This document shows positions 20,211 through 29,600 of a stretch of DNA of 64,000 nt, in pieces (position 1 is the stretch's first letter; each line of letters begins with the position of its first letter). The stretch is from positions 558,001 through 622,000 of the forward strand of contig NZ_PKMZ01000002.1 of assembly GCF_002893625.1 (NCBI RefSeq), written 5' to 3'. Below the pieces are notes generated by a model. It ran no database searches. It was not told the DNA's origin and saw only the letters and a program-made list of their open reading frames with translations. This DNA is from Mangrovicella endophytica. GTDB taxonomy: Bacteria > Pseudomonadota > Alphaproteobacteria > Rhizobiales > Rhizobiaceae. The position numbers and the translations under genes were made by a program.

Positions 20211-21206
20211 CTAACCCCAGAGCGCGCGTGTCGGCGGCGCTACCGTGGCACCGGCATAGACGAGGCCGCCGGGACGATCGTGCCTGAGGAGCAGCGGCCC
20301 GTCGAGGTCGATGACCTCGGCGCCTTGCGCCAGCAGCACCGCGGGCGCCATGGCGAGCGACGTCGCCACCATACAGCCGACCATGACCCCGAAGCCGTGC
20401 AGCCGGGCCTGCCGCACCAGCTCCATCGCTTCGGTGAGGCCACCGGTCTTGTCGAGCTTTACGTTCACGAAGTCGTAGCGGCCGACGAGTCCGGCAAGGT
20501 CCGCCGTGGCATGCAGCGATTCGTCGGCGCAGACCGGCACCGGGCGCGGCATGCGGGCAAGGATCGAATCGGCACCGGCGGGCAGGGGCTGCTCCACCAG
20601 CGCGACGCCGGCCGCGGCGGCCGCCAGCATGTTCGGCCGGATCGTCTCGTCGGTCCAACCTTCATTGGCGTCGATGATCAGCCGCGCCGCTGGCGCGGCC
20701 GTTCGAACTGCCGCGATGCGCGCGGCGTCGAGCCCGTCGCCACCGCCGACCTTCACCTTCAGGAGAGGGTGACGCGCCGCGGCGTCTGCGGCGGCCCGCG
20801 CCATGCCGTCGGCGTCGCCGAGCGAGATCGTGTAGGCGGTGAGAAGCGGCCGAGGATCGGGCGTGCCGAGGCTAGCAAGGATGTCGACGCTGCCGGACTT
20901 GGCATCGAGGTCCCACAGCGCGCAGTCGACGGCATTGCGAGCCGCGCCGGCCGGCAGACGCTGCTGCAGCTCATCACGGCCGATACCGCTCTCCAGCGCC
21001 TCGCGGATGCTCTCGATGGCAGCGACGACACTGTCGACGCTCTCGCCATAGCGTGCATAGGGCACGCACTCGCCGCGTCCGGCATGCGCATCCGCCTCGA
21101 TCGTGCAGACCACCACGACGGCTTCCGTCTTGGCGCCGCGCGCGATCACGAATTCGGCGGCGAGCGGAAAGCGCTCCACTGTGACTGAAACACGACGCAA
21201 CATCAA
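20211..21206 (-). CDS. dgcA: Enolase-superfamily dipeptide epimerase / N-acetyl-D-Glu racemase-like
   Basis: A 331-residue member of the muconate lactonising subgroup. Catalytic lysine motif LLKVKVG, metal ligands in LIIDANEGW, LVEQPLP and VCADES, and the second lysine in FVNVKLDKTGGL are all present. The sequence type matches L-Ala-D/L-Glu epimerases (murein peptide recycling) and the related proteobacterial DgcA group, which racemises N-acetyl-glutamate. I cannot distinguish these without a specificity-level comparison, so the symbol is tentative. Divergent from the Mla operon; it converges on agt. Confidence 0.82.
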   Translation of the reverse strand: MMLRRVSVTVERFPLAAEFVIARGAKTEAVVVVCTIEADAHAGRGECVPYARYGESVDSVVAAIESIREALESGIGRDELQQRLPAGAARNAVDCALWDLDAKSGSVDILASLGTPDPRPLLTAYTISLGDADGMARAAADAAARHPLLKVKVGGGDGLDAARIAAVRTAAPAARLIIDANEGWTDETIRPNMLAAAAAGVALVEQPLPAGADSILARMPRPVPVCADESLHATADLAGLVGRYDFVNVKLDKTGGLTEAMELVRQARLHGFGVMVGCMVATSLAMAPAVLLAQGAEVIDLDGPLLLRHDRPGGLVYAGATVAPPTRALWG

Positions 21207-21343
21207 AAAACCTTTCGTGGCGGCGAATTAGTGTGCTCTCGCCATGACATTGGCGGGTCGGGCCGTTAACGATTTGAAGTCTGCGGCCGACCGGCGTTTT
21301 CCGCAGCTTTCGAGCGCCTCCGAATCAAGGTCAAGTCTGCCGC

Positions 21344-22531
21344 ATGCTGGACACCGCACAAGCCGAGGCCATGGTCGACGGCGTCGCGCAGCCTTCGGCT
21401 GCGCCGCGCCTCGAGGCCGAAAAGGCCGACGGTGGTCTCGTGCTGAAGCTTGGCGGCGACTGGCTGGCCCGCACGATCGGATCGGTCGAGGCTCTTGTCG
21501 ATGAAACCGCCAGCGCCGAGCTCGGACGGTCCGTCACCATGGACATGAGCGGCGTCGGCAAGGTGGACACCTCCGGTGCCTTCCTGATCGAGCGGCTGTC
21601 CACTGCGTTGAAGGCGCGCGATGTGGAGACGACGCTGGTCGGCGTCGAAGCCAAGGACGAGGCGCTGTTCGAGGCGGTGCGGCGTGCGTTGGCGCGCGAG
21701 CGGCCGGAACCTGTCACCGTCCGACAGTCCAGGGTCATCGCCGGCCTCGATTGGCTCGGCAGAAGCGTCGTCGGGATGAAGGACGAGATCATTGCCGGTC
21801 TCAACATCATCGGCGGCTCGATCTATGGCGCCGGCCGCCGGCTCACCGGCAAGACGCAGGTGCGGCCCGCCGCGATCTTCAACCAGATCGACCAGATGGG
21901 TGTGCGGGCCGTCCCGATCATCCTTCTGATGTCCTTCCTGATCGGCGGCATCATCGCGCAGCAGGGCGCCTTCCAGCTTCGCCGCTTTGGCGGAGAGGTC
22001 TATGCCGTGAACCTCGTCGGCATTCTGGTGCTGCGCGAGATCGGCGTGCTGTTGACCGCGATCATGATCGCCGGCCGCTCGGGGAGCGCCATCACCGCCG
22101 AGATCGGCTCGATGAAGATGCGCGAGGAGGTCGACGCGCTGCACGTCATCGGGCTCAACCCGATCGGCGTCCTCGTCTTCCCGCGTCTCGTCGCCCTGAC
22201 GATCGCGCTGCCGCTGCTCTCGTTCATATCGAATCTGGCAGCCCTAGGCGGCGCCATGCTGACGCTGAAGCTTTATTCCGGCATCACGCCGGTGAACTTC
22301 GTCAACAACCTGCAATCCTCCGTCGACCTCTTCACCATCTTCTCCGGACTGATCAAGGCGCCGTTCATGGCGATCGTCATCGGCCTCATCGCCTCGCTCG
22401 AGGGCATGAAGGTCGGCGGCAGCGCCGAGAGCCTCGGCCTCCACGTCACCGCCTCGGTGGTGAAATCGATCTTCCTTGTCATCCTCATGGACGGCATTTT
22501 CGCGATTTTCTATGCCTCACTCGGACTCTGA
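21344..22531 (+). CDS. mlaE: MlaE-family lipid ABC permease with N-terminal STAS domain
   Basis: A 395-residue fusion. Residues about 25-120 form a STAS-like domain (GGDWLARTIGSVEALVDE, VTMDMSGVGKVDTSGAFLIE), which in the E. coli system is the separate MlaB protein. The rest is an MlaE/TTG2 permease with several membrane segments and the conserved REIGVLLTAIMIAGRSGSAI...EIGSMKMREEVDAL coupling region. It is the membrane part of an importer or exporter moving phospholipids between inner and outer membrane. First gene of a four-gene operon; the next ORF overlaps it by 20 bases. Confidence 0.92.
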   Translation: MLDTAQAEAMVDGVAQPSAAPRLEAEKADGGLVLKLGGDWLARTIGSVEALVDETASAELGRSVTMDMSGVGKVDTSGAFLIERLSTALKARDVETTLVGVEAKDEALFEAVRRALARERPEPVTVRQSRVIAGLDWLGRSVVGMKDEIIAGLNIIGGSIYGAGRRLTGKTQVRPAAIFNQIDQMGVRAVPIILLMSFLIGGIIAQQGAFQLRRFGGEVYAVNLVGILVLREIGVLLTAIMIAGRSGSAITAEIGSMKMREEVDALHVIGLNPIGVLVFPRLVALTIALPLLSFISNLAALGGAMLTLKLYSGITPVNFVNNLQSSVDLFTIFSGLIKAPFMAIVIGLIASLEGMKVGGSAESLGLHVTASVVKSIFLVILMDGIFAIFYASLGL

Positions 22532-23363
22532 ACCACGCCCCGCCGCGGATGGCGCCCGCCGTAAACGAAGCGGCGGCGACGTCATCATCAGCGCCCGCGA
22601 CGTCACGGTCGAGTTCGGATCGAAGACCGTGCTGGACGGGCTGTCGCTCGACGTGCGCCGCGGCGAAATCCTTGGCTTCGTCGGCGCGTCGGGCACCGGC
22701 AAGTCGGTGCTGCTGCGCACCATCCTCGGGCTCAACGCCAAGAAGAGCGGCACGATCGAGGTCTTCGGCATCGACTACGAGAAGGCCGACGACGACGAGC
22801 GTCTCTCGGTCGAGCAGCGCTGGGGCGTGCTCTTCCAACATGGTGCCCTGTTCTCCTCGCTGACGGTGCTGGAGAACATCGAGGTGCCGATGCGCGAATA
22901 TCTCGATCTGTCGCCGTCGCTGATGCACGAACTGGCGCGGCTGAAGATCGACCTCGTCGGGCTGCAGCCGGACGCCGCCGACAAATACCCGGCCGAGCTC
23001 TCGGGCGGCATGATCAAGCGCGCGGCCCTGGCGCGGGCGCTGGCGCTCGATCCCGACATCGTCTTCCTCGATGAGCCGACCTCGGGTCTCGACCCGATCG
23101 GTGCAGCGGAATTCGACGAATTGATCATGACGCTGCGCGACACGCTCGGGCTCACCGTCTACATGGTGACACACGATCTCGACAGCCTCTACACCGCCTG
23201 CGATCGCATCGCAGTGCTCGGCCAGAAGCGTGTCCTCGTAGAGGGCTCGCTGGACGAGCTGCTCGCCTTCGACGATCCGTGGGTGCGTTCGTACTTCCAC
23301 GGCAAGCGGGCCCGCAGCATCGACGTCACTGAAATGAACCAGCCGCCGCAAGGAGTCGCTTGA
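22512..23363 (+). CDS. mlaF: MlaF-type ABC transporter ATPase
   Basis: ATP-binding subunit of the Mla-like transporter, 283 residues. Walker A is GASGTGKSV, the signature is ELSGGMIKRAAL, Walker B with catalytic glutamate is DIVFLDEPTSGLDPIG, and the switch histidine is in VTHDL. The residues around the signature (GGMIKR) are typical of the MlaF group. ATG 22512 lies inside the end of mlaE, and its stop overlaps the ATG of the MCE gene (TGATG), showing translational coupling along the operon. Confidence 0.94.
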   Translation: MPHSDSEPRPAADGARRKRSGGDVIISARDVTVEFGSKTVLDGLSLDVRRGEILGFVGASGTGKSVLLRTILGLNAKKSGTIEVFGIDYEKADDDERLSVEQRWGVLFQHGALFSSLTVLENIEVPMREYLDLSPSLMHELARLKIDLVGLQPDAADKYPAELSGGMIKRAALARALALDPDIVFLDEPTSGLDPIGAAEFDELIMTLRDTLGLTVYMVTHDLDSLYTACDRIAVLGQKRVLVEGSLDELLAFDDPWVRSYFHGKRARSIDVTEMNQPPQGVA

Positions 23364-25276
23364 TGGAAACCAAGGCGAACTACGTCCGCGTCGGCATCTT
23401 CACGCTCATCGTGCTCGTTCTGACCTTCGGCTTCACCTACTGGATGGTGTTCCAGGCCGACGGCAACGATCGCGTCCCGCTGCTCGTGCGCATCGAGGGA
23501 TCGGTCACGGGGCTGCAGCAGGGCAGCCAGGTGCTCTTCAACGGCCTTCCGGTCGGCACCGTGACATCGCTGCGCATCGACAAGAACGATCCCAAGGTCG
23601 TGGTCGCCACGACGGCGGTCGATCCCGGCATTCCGATCCGGACCTCCACCAGCGCCAATATCGGCTTCCAGGGCCTGACCGGCTACGCCTTCGTCGAACT
23701 GAAGGGCGGCGACGTGGACGATCCCAATATTCTTGAGGTCAGCCGCGAGCAGGGAACCGTGCCGGTCATCACCGCCAATCCCTCCGACGTGACCGACATC
23801 CTGGCAACGGCGCGCGACATCGCAGAGCGCGCCAACAACATCCTTGCCCAGTTCGAGGGGATCGTCACCTCGGCGGGCCCGGATGTTCGCACCACCGTCG
23901 CCAACGTCGCCCAGACCTCGCGCAACGTCGAGACCTTCACCGCCAGCCTTGCTGCCAATTCGGACGGTGTGGACGCCTTCCTGAAGAACCTCTCCGAGCT
24001 TGCCGTCACCGTGAGGAACGTCGCCGAACGGCTGCCGGGCACGGTTGACGCGGTCACCCGTGTTGTCGAGGCGATCGACCCGGCCGCCGTGTCCACCACG
24101 GTGGCCAATGTCGCGGCGACGACGGACGCGATCCGAGCCCAGTCCGGCCGGATTGGGGAAGTCATGGACAATGTTGTGACGGCAGCGCGCAGCGTCGGCT
24201 CGATCGGCGACGCGGTGGCTCGCAACCAGGCCGGCATCGACCAGTTCCTCGGCAATATCGGTCCCATCTCCGAGACGGCAAAGAGCGTGGCGGCCAATCT
24301 CGACACGACGCTCAGCTCGGCCAGCACGGTGATCGCGGCCGTCGATCCTGCTCAGATTTCGTCCACCATCCGCAATATCGCTGATGTGAGTTCGACGATC
24401 AGCAGCCAGCGGGAGGCGATCGGCGACGTCATCACCAATGCCTCCGGCGCGACCAAGAACCTGAACGAACTGACGGCGACGCTGTCCGCCAATCGTGACA
24501 ACATCAACAGCTTCATGGCGAGCCTCGGCCCGATCGCGGAGAATGCCAGCCAGGCCAGCACGCGCCTCAACGAGGTGCTGGATCAGGCGAACCAACTCGT
24601 CGCCTCGATCGACCGCAACCGAGTGAATGCGGTGATCGGCAACATCGACGACCTCACCGCGGCCCTGCGGGAGAAACGCACGGAAATCCAGTCGATCATC
24701 GACGGTGTCGATTCGACGGTGCTGACGCTCGACTCGACGCTGCGCGGCTTCAACGGCACGCGGCAGCGCGTCGATGCGCTGCTCGAGAGCGTCGATGCGC
24801 AGAAGGTGAACGGCGCCGTCGACGACGTGTCCCGTGCCGCTAACTCCATCGCCAGCATCACCGACGACATTGGGCGCCGGCGCGACGACATCAATGCGAT
24901 CATCACCAACGTTCAGGAGACGAGCGCCAAGATCAACGCCGCCTCGAGCCGCATCGACGGGCTGCTCGTCTCGGTCGACAAGATGTTGAACAGCCCGGAC
25001 GGGCAGAGCCTGACCAAGGAAGCCCGCGACACGCTGACAGCCATCCGCGAGACGGCGTTGTCGATCAAGGCGCAGGTCGGGCCGATTGGTACCAATCTGC
25101 AGAACTTTTCCGGTCAGGGCCTGCAGGAAGTCCGCGGGCTGGTGCGCAGCGTGACGCGCTCCGTCGAGCGTATCGAGGGTGCCGTGACGGACTTCTCCGA
25201 GAATCCGAGCAGGCTGATCTATGGCAGCGGCGGCAGCGGCGAGGTCAAGGAATTCAACGGGCGGACGCGGCGATGA
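23363..25276 (+). CDS. mlaD: MlaD/MCE-domain substrate-binding protein with long helical tail
   Basis: A 637-residue membrane-anchored protein. One N-terminal membrane segment (about 8-28), then a single MCE domain (about 40-120: VTGLQQGSQVLFNGLPVGTV...TGYAFVELKGG), then roughly 480 residues of repetitive helical sequence with repeated VDxxxVxxxIxNI-type phrases and Asn/Asp-rich turns. MCE proteins shuttle lipids across the periplasm as hexamers. The tail could form a long coiled tube or needle as in larger MCE proteins; this is inference. It is far longer than E. coli MlaD (about 180 residues). Confidence 0.92.
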   Translation: METKANYVRVGIFTLIVLVLTFGFTYWMVFQADGNDRVPLLVRIEGSVTGLQQGSQVLFNGLPVGTVTSLRIDKNDPKVVVATTAVDPGIPIRTSTSANIGFQGLTGYAFVELKGGDVDDPNILEVSREQGTVPVITANPSDVTDILATARDIAERANNILAQFEGIVTSAGPDVRTTVANVAQTSRNVETFTASLAANSDGVDAFLKNLSELAVTVRNVAERLPGTVDAVTRVVEAIDPAAVSTTVANVAATTDAIRAQSGRIGEVMDNVVTAARSVGSIGDAVARNQAGIDQFLGNIGPISETAKSVAANLDTTLSSASTVIAAVDPAQISSTIRNIADVSSTISSQREAIGDVITNASGATKNLNELTATLSANRDNINSFMASLGPIAENASQASTRLNEVLDQANQLVASIDRNRVNAVIGNIDDLTAALREKRTEIQSIIDGVDSTVLTLDSTLRGFNGTRQRVDALLESVDAQKVNGAVDDVSRAANSIASITDDIGRRRDDINAIITNVQETSAKINAASSRIDGLLVSVDKMLNSPDGQSLTKEARDTLTAIRETALSIKAQVGPIGTNLQNFSGQGLQEVRGLVRSVTRSVERIEGAVTDFSENPSRLIYGSGGSGEVKEFNGRTRR

Positions 25277-25953
25277 GGGCGCGGCGCCTGGACGGACCTC
25301 AAGCGATCAACTTCGGATGTGATGCCGAAAAGGCAAAGATGACAGTGCAAAGGGTGAAGCGGATCATGCAGCCTGGCATGAAGGGGATTGTCGCTGGACT
25401 GCTGGCGCTGGGACTGGCCTCCTGTGCCAGCGGACCCGCTCCTGACACGTACGACATCGCGGCACCGAAGGTCGGGGCGAGTGCCCGTGGCAACTCGCGC
25501 GCGCAGGTGCTGATCCCGGAGCCGACGGCGATCAAGGCGCTCGACAGCGACAAGATCGTGGTCAAGCCGACCCCCTATACGGTGGAGAACCTCGGCAAGA
25601 GCCAGTGGAGCGACCGGCTGCCGAGGATGGTGCAGCTGCGCCTTCTCCAGGCCTTCGAGAACACCGGCCGGATCGGCGCCGTCGGCGTGCCCGGTCAAGG
25701 TCTTGCGATCGATTACCAGCTGGTGATGGAGATCCGGCGCTTCGAGATCGCCGCAGGCGGCGCGAACAGCGCGGTCGTCGAGATCTCGGTGAAGGCCCTC
25801 AACGACCGCAACGGAACAGTCGTCAAGACCCGTATCTTCAAGGACGAGGTGCCGGTGTCCGCCGCTTCCAACGCCGATTATGTGACGGCGTTGAATCGCG
25901 CCTTCGAGCGCGTCTCAAGCGACATCGTCAGCTGGACGCTGGGACTGATCTGA
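25273..25953 (+). CDS. ABC-type transport auxiliary lipoprotein (PqiC/MlaD-partner type)
   Basis: Last gene of the Mla-like operon. A lipoprotein signal with lipobox LGLASC is clear; the mature part has the ABC-auxiliary fold, seen in QVLIPEPTAIKALDSDKIVVKP, WSDRLPRMVQLRLLQAFENTG and DYVTALNRAFERVSSDIVSW. Such lipoproteins probably anchor the system at the outer membrane. The ATG at 25273 overlaps the upstream stop (ATGA) and gives 226 residues, but ATG 25339 or 25378 (MKGIVAGLLALGLASC) would leave a normal-length signal peptide, so the start is uncertain. Confidence 0.85.
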   Translation: MRARRLDGPQAINFGCDAEKAKMTVQRVKRIMQPGMKGIVAGLLALGLASCASGPAPDTYDIAAPKVGASARGNSRAQVLIPEPTAIKALDSDKIVVKPTPYTVENLGKSQWSDRLPRMVQLRLLQAFENTGRIGAVGVPGQGLAIDYQLVMEIRRFEIAAGGANSAVVEISVKALNDRNGTVVKTRIFKDEVPVSAASNADYVTALNRAFERVSSDIVSWTLGLI

Positions 25954-25970
25954 TCCAGCTCGTCGCAGGC

Positions 25971-25991
25971 GGGCCGGTTCCAATCCGGCCC
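25971..25991. terminator. Hairpin between Mla operon and LprI-like gene
   Basis: Perfect 7-bp stem GGGCCGG / CCGGCCC with a 7-base loop between two convergent genes. It likely ends transcription in both directions. Confidence 0.65.
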
Positions 25992-25999
25992 TCGGCACT

Positions 26000-26503
26000 T
26001 CAGTACTGATCGTCGCCGAGATCGATGGCACGCGTCGCCGTCATCTCGAGCTGGCAGGCCGAGGCAACGTTGGTGCGGATCGTCCCATCCTTGGCAACTT
26101 CGTAGAGGCGGTCGCACTCGGCGTCGCGATATGCGATCCAGGCTCGCTGCGCCTTGACGAGATCGTCGGCCGCGACCGCGCTTTCATCATCAGCGGCCTT
26201 GCGATCGGCGTCGATCTCCTTGGCCGTCTCCAGCGTCGTGGCATAGCGCTCGTTCAAAAGGACGTCCCAAGCCTCGGTCTCGCTCCCCAAGCAGGCGTCG
26301 ACACCCTGCGTTGACGAGCCGTCCGGCTCATCCTGGCATGGATTCGAGACGATCCCGATGCAGCTGCGGGGATCGTCCGCGGCCGTCTCCAGACATTGTC
26401 TCACCGTCGCAAGCGTCTTTGCCGCATCGCTTTCGGCTGCCAGTGCCGCATCGCCCGAAACGACAAGACAGGCCGCGGCGATGATGAGGACGAGTTCGCG
26501 CAC
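26000..26503 (-). CDS. LprI-like secreted protein (DUF1311)
   Basis: About 167 residues with a signal peptide (VRELVLIIAAACLVVSGDAALA). The mature part has the DUF1311/LprI pattern, with cysteine-containing SCIGIVSNPCQD, ACLGSETEAWDVLLNERY and the characteristic QRAWIAYRDAECD. Family members include lysozyme-inhibitor-like proteins, but most have no proven function. I choose GTG 26503 because GGAG lies 8 bases upstream and the signal peptide then starts immediately; the frame is open to 26605 with non-conserved sequence. Confidence 0.82.
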   Translation of the reverse strand: MRELVLIIAAACLVVSGDAALAAESDAAKTLATVRQCLETAADDPRSCIGIVSNPCQDEPDGSSTQGVDACLGSETEAWDVLLNERYATTLETAKEIDADRKAADDESAVAADDLVKAQRAWIAYRDAECDRLYEVAKDGTIRTNVASACQLEMTATRAIDLGDDQY

Positions 26504-26627
26504 GATGACAACTCCGCAGGGAACGACAGGCGGCCAATCTGACGCGCATCCCTGATACCCGCAAGATGCCGGAGACTGGCCGGCTCTCTGCCGAACCAGC
26601 TCCATGCTGCCATCACGGAAACGAAAA

Positions 26628-26651
26628 GGGGCGGCTCTGGAGAGCCGCCCC
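26628..26651 (-). terminator. Rho-independent terminator of the giant gene
   Basis: Perfect 11-bp stem GGGGCGGCTCT / AGAGCCGCCCC with a 2-base separation. Read on the minus strand it is followed by TTTTCGTTT. It lies about 30 bases after the stop of the 2613-residue gene. Confidence 0.88.
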
Positions 26652-26679
26652 TACATTCGTCCAGCGATGGTTCGAGCCG

Positions 26680-29600
26680 TCAGGCGTCGAAGCGGCCCGA
26701 CGCATGCGCCAGCATGGTGTAGACCTTGCCGGTATCGGAGGTGAGGTAGGTCCGCGTCAGCGCGTTATCGGGATCCTTGCGGGCGACATCGGATAGCAGC
26801 ATCTCGAAGTCTGAGATGTAGCGGTCCACCGCGCCCCGGAACTCGCCGTCGCGCTGGTACTTGCGGCGGATCTCGTCGAAGGTCTGCTGCCCCTTCATCG
26901 TATAGAGGCGGCGGGTGAAGACGTTGCGCTCGCCACGCCGGTAGCGATCCCAAAGCTCCACCGAGGCATTGTGATCGATCGCCCGGGCGATATCCACCGA
27001 CAATGAGTTCAGCGATTCCACGACGTGGTCCGGCGAGCGATCCGCCGGAGGCTGGGCCGCCGGTGCGGCAGGCGCTGCCGCCTGACGCGGCTGCGGAGCC
27101 GCCGGTGCCGTGCGCTCGGCGGCCTCGGCCTCCTCGCGAGAGGCGCGCCGCAGCAGATCCGACACCCATCCGCCGCCGCGAGCACCGCCGGCATCGCCGG
27201 TGGTGCGGCTCGGCGCCGGAGCGGAAGCCGGAGCGGGCGCCTCGGCCCGCCGCTCGACCGGCGCGGCCGGACGCGGCTGCTGCAAGGCCGTCGGACGCTC
27301 AGGTCCGTAGCTGGAGCGCATGTCGCGGGCAAGATTGCCGTCGGTCATCATCGACCCGGCAATGCGCGCCTGGTCCTCGCTGTCTTCATCCTCGAAGACC
27401 TCCGGGACGCGCGCCTCGCTGCGGAAGGGTTCCTGCCGCTCCGGCCGCTGTGGTGCGAGGCTGCGGGCGGTGTCGGCATAAGACCGCGGCTGTGCGGCCG
27501 TCGCACGAACTTCGGCCCGGGCACGTGGCGCTTCCGACGCCGTACGCCGCTGGCCGATGTCGAAGGCGCGCCCGGACTGGGAAACGACTTCCGACAGGTC
27601 GCGGAGCGCCCGGATCTGGTCGGACACCGCACGACGCATCGCCTCGGCGCTTTCGCGCGTCTCCTCCGGCAGCTCGAAGACGCCACGCTTGATCTCGCCG
27701 CGGGTCTCGTCGAGCTCCTTGCGGATTTCGCCGGCCATGCGGCGCAGCTCGTCCGTCGCGCCTTCGAAGCGGGCGGTCGCATCCTCGACCACGGCCTGGA
27801 TCGCCTCGCGGATCTCGGTGGCGGTGGCGCGCGAGCGCTCCTCCACTTCGTCGAGCTGCTTGCCGGTTTCGCCGAGCGAGGAGCCGATCTCCGTCGACAG
27901 CTGCGAGGACAGAAGACGCGAGCGCTGCTCGGTGCGGTCGAAGAGGCCGGTAATGACCTCCTCGAAGGAGTGCATCAGAGCGCCGATCTCTTCGGAGCGC
28001 TGCACCAGGCCGGTGGAGAGCTCCTCCAGGCTGCCGCGGCGCTCTTCCAGGCTGGTCTGCAGGTTCGACTGTGCCGACTCCAGGAGACCCGCCGCGTCGG
28101 TGAGCGTCGCGCCGTGCTGCTGGAACTTGTCCGCCATGGCCGCGACCTTAGAGAAGGCACTGCTAGCGAGCTGATCCAGCTTGCTGATGTTGCCATCAAG
28201 AAGGCGGGAGGTCAGCGAGATCGAGTTCGATGCCTGCTCCGCGCCCTCGGTGAAGCGTGTGCTGGCATCGCGCAGCGTCGTGTCGATGGCGCCGAGATTG
28301 CCCGCCGCCTCCTCGACAAGGCCGCGAAGCGAACTCGTCGACTGCGATAGGCGGCCGATCAGCGTGTTGACGTTGCGCGACAGCTCGTCACGCATTTCGG
28401 CAACGGCGCCGATGGCGACGGAGGTCTTGTCGTCGAGAGCGGTCAGGATGTCGGCCGAGGACTGGCCGAGCACCTCGACGGTTTCGTTGGCACGGCGGGT
28501 GAGCGCCGACAGGATCGCGGCGTTCTCCGTGCGCAGCCGCTCGGCGACGAGGCGTGAGCTCTCCTCGATGCGCACGACGGCGTCCGCGCCGCTCTGCGCA
28601 AGGCGGTCGACCACCGGCCGAGCCTCCTCGTCCAGAAGGCGGCTGATCTCGGCGCTGCGCCCGGCGAGCATCTCGTTGAGCTCGCGGGTACGGGCATCTA
28701 GATCCTCGGAGAGCGAACGTGTGCTCGCGGCGATCTCGCGCTCCGACTGGGAGACGCGGCCGGCGATCTCGTCACCAAAGGATCCGACGCTCTCCAGAAG
28801 CTGCTCGCGGGCACGGTCAGCCTCGACACGCATCGTGCCCTGGACACGCGCCAGCTGGTCGGCGACCTCGCCGGCCTGCTCGAAGATCGCTTCGCGGGCA
28901 CGGTCGGCCTCGACGCGGATCGTGCCCGGCACGAGCGCCAGCTGGTTGGCGACTTCGCCCGCCTGCTCGATGATCGCTTCACGGGCGCGGTGTGCCTCGG
29001 AGCGGATCGTGTCGGGCACCAGCGCCAGCTGGTTGGCGACCTCGCCGGCCTGCTCGATGATCGCTTCACGGGCGCGGCCGGCCTCGGAGCGGATCGTTTC
29101 AGGCACGAGCGCTAGCTGGTTGGCGACCTCGCCGGCCTGCTCGATGATCGCCTCGCGAGCGCGTTCGACCTCGGAGCGGATGGTGACCGGCACCCGGGCC
29201 AGCTGGTCGGCGACCTCGCCGGTCTGTGCCAGGATCGCATCGCGGGCCCTGTCAGCCTCGACGCGGATGGTGCTCGGCACCCCGGCGAGTTGATTGGCGA
29301 CCTCGCCGGCCTGCTCGATCATCGCTTCGCGCGCGCGCTCGGCGTCGCGCAGCAGAACTTCCGATGCGCCGGAGACATCGCTGCGCAGCCGATCGGCGAC
29401 GCCGACCAGTTCATTGCGCAGCGTATCGGAGGCGCCGGAGACTTCCTGCCGGATTGCCGCGGCAGCCTCTTCCAGGTCGCGCCGGAGCGTCACGGAGGAG
29501 GAGCCGAGCAGATCGGCAAGCTGCGTCGACACGCCGGACAAGCCGTCGGCGAAACGGCTCGCCCGCTCCTCCAGCGTACCGGCGGCACGATCGGCCTCGT

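Noticed and set aside
28816-29337. Regular repeats as a CRISPR array
   Set aside because: The 87-base units are contiguous coding sequence with no spacers and keep reading frame; there are no cas genes.
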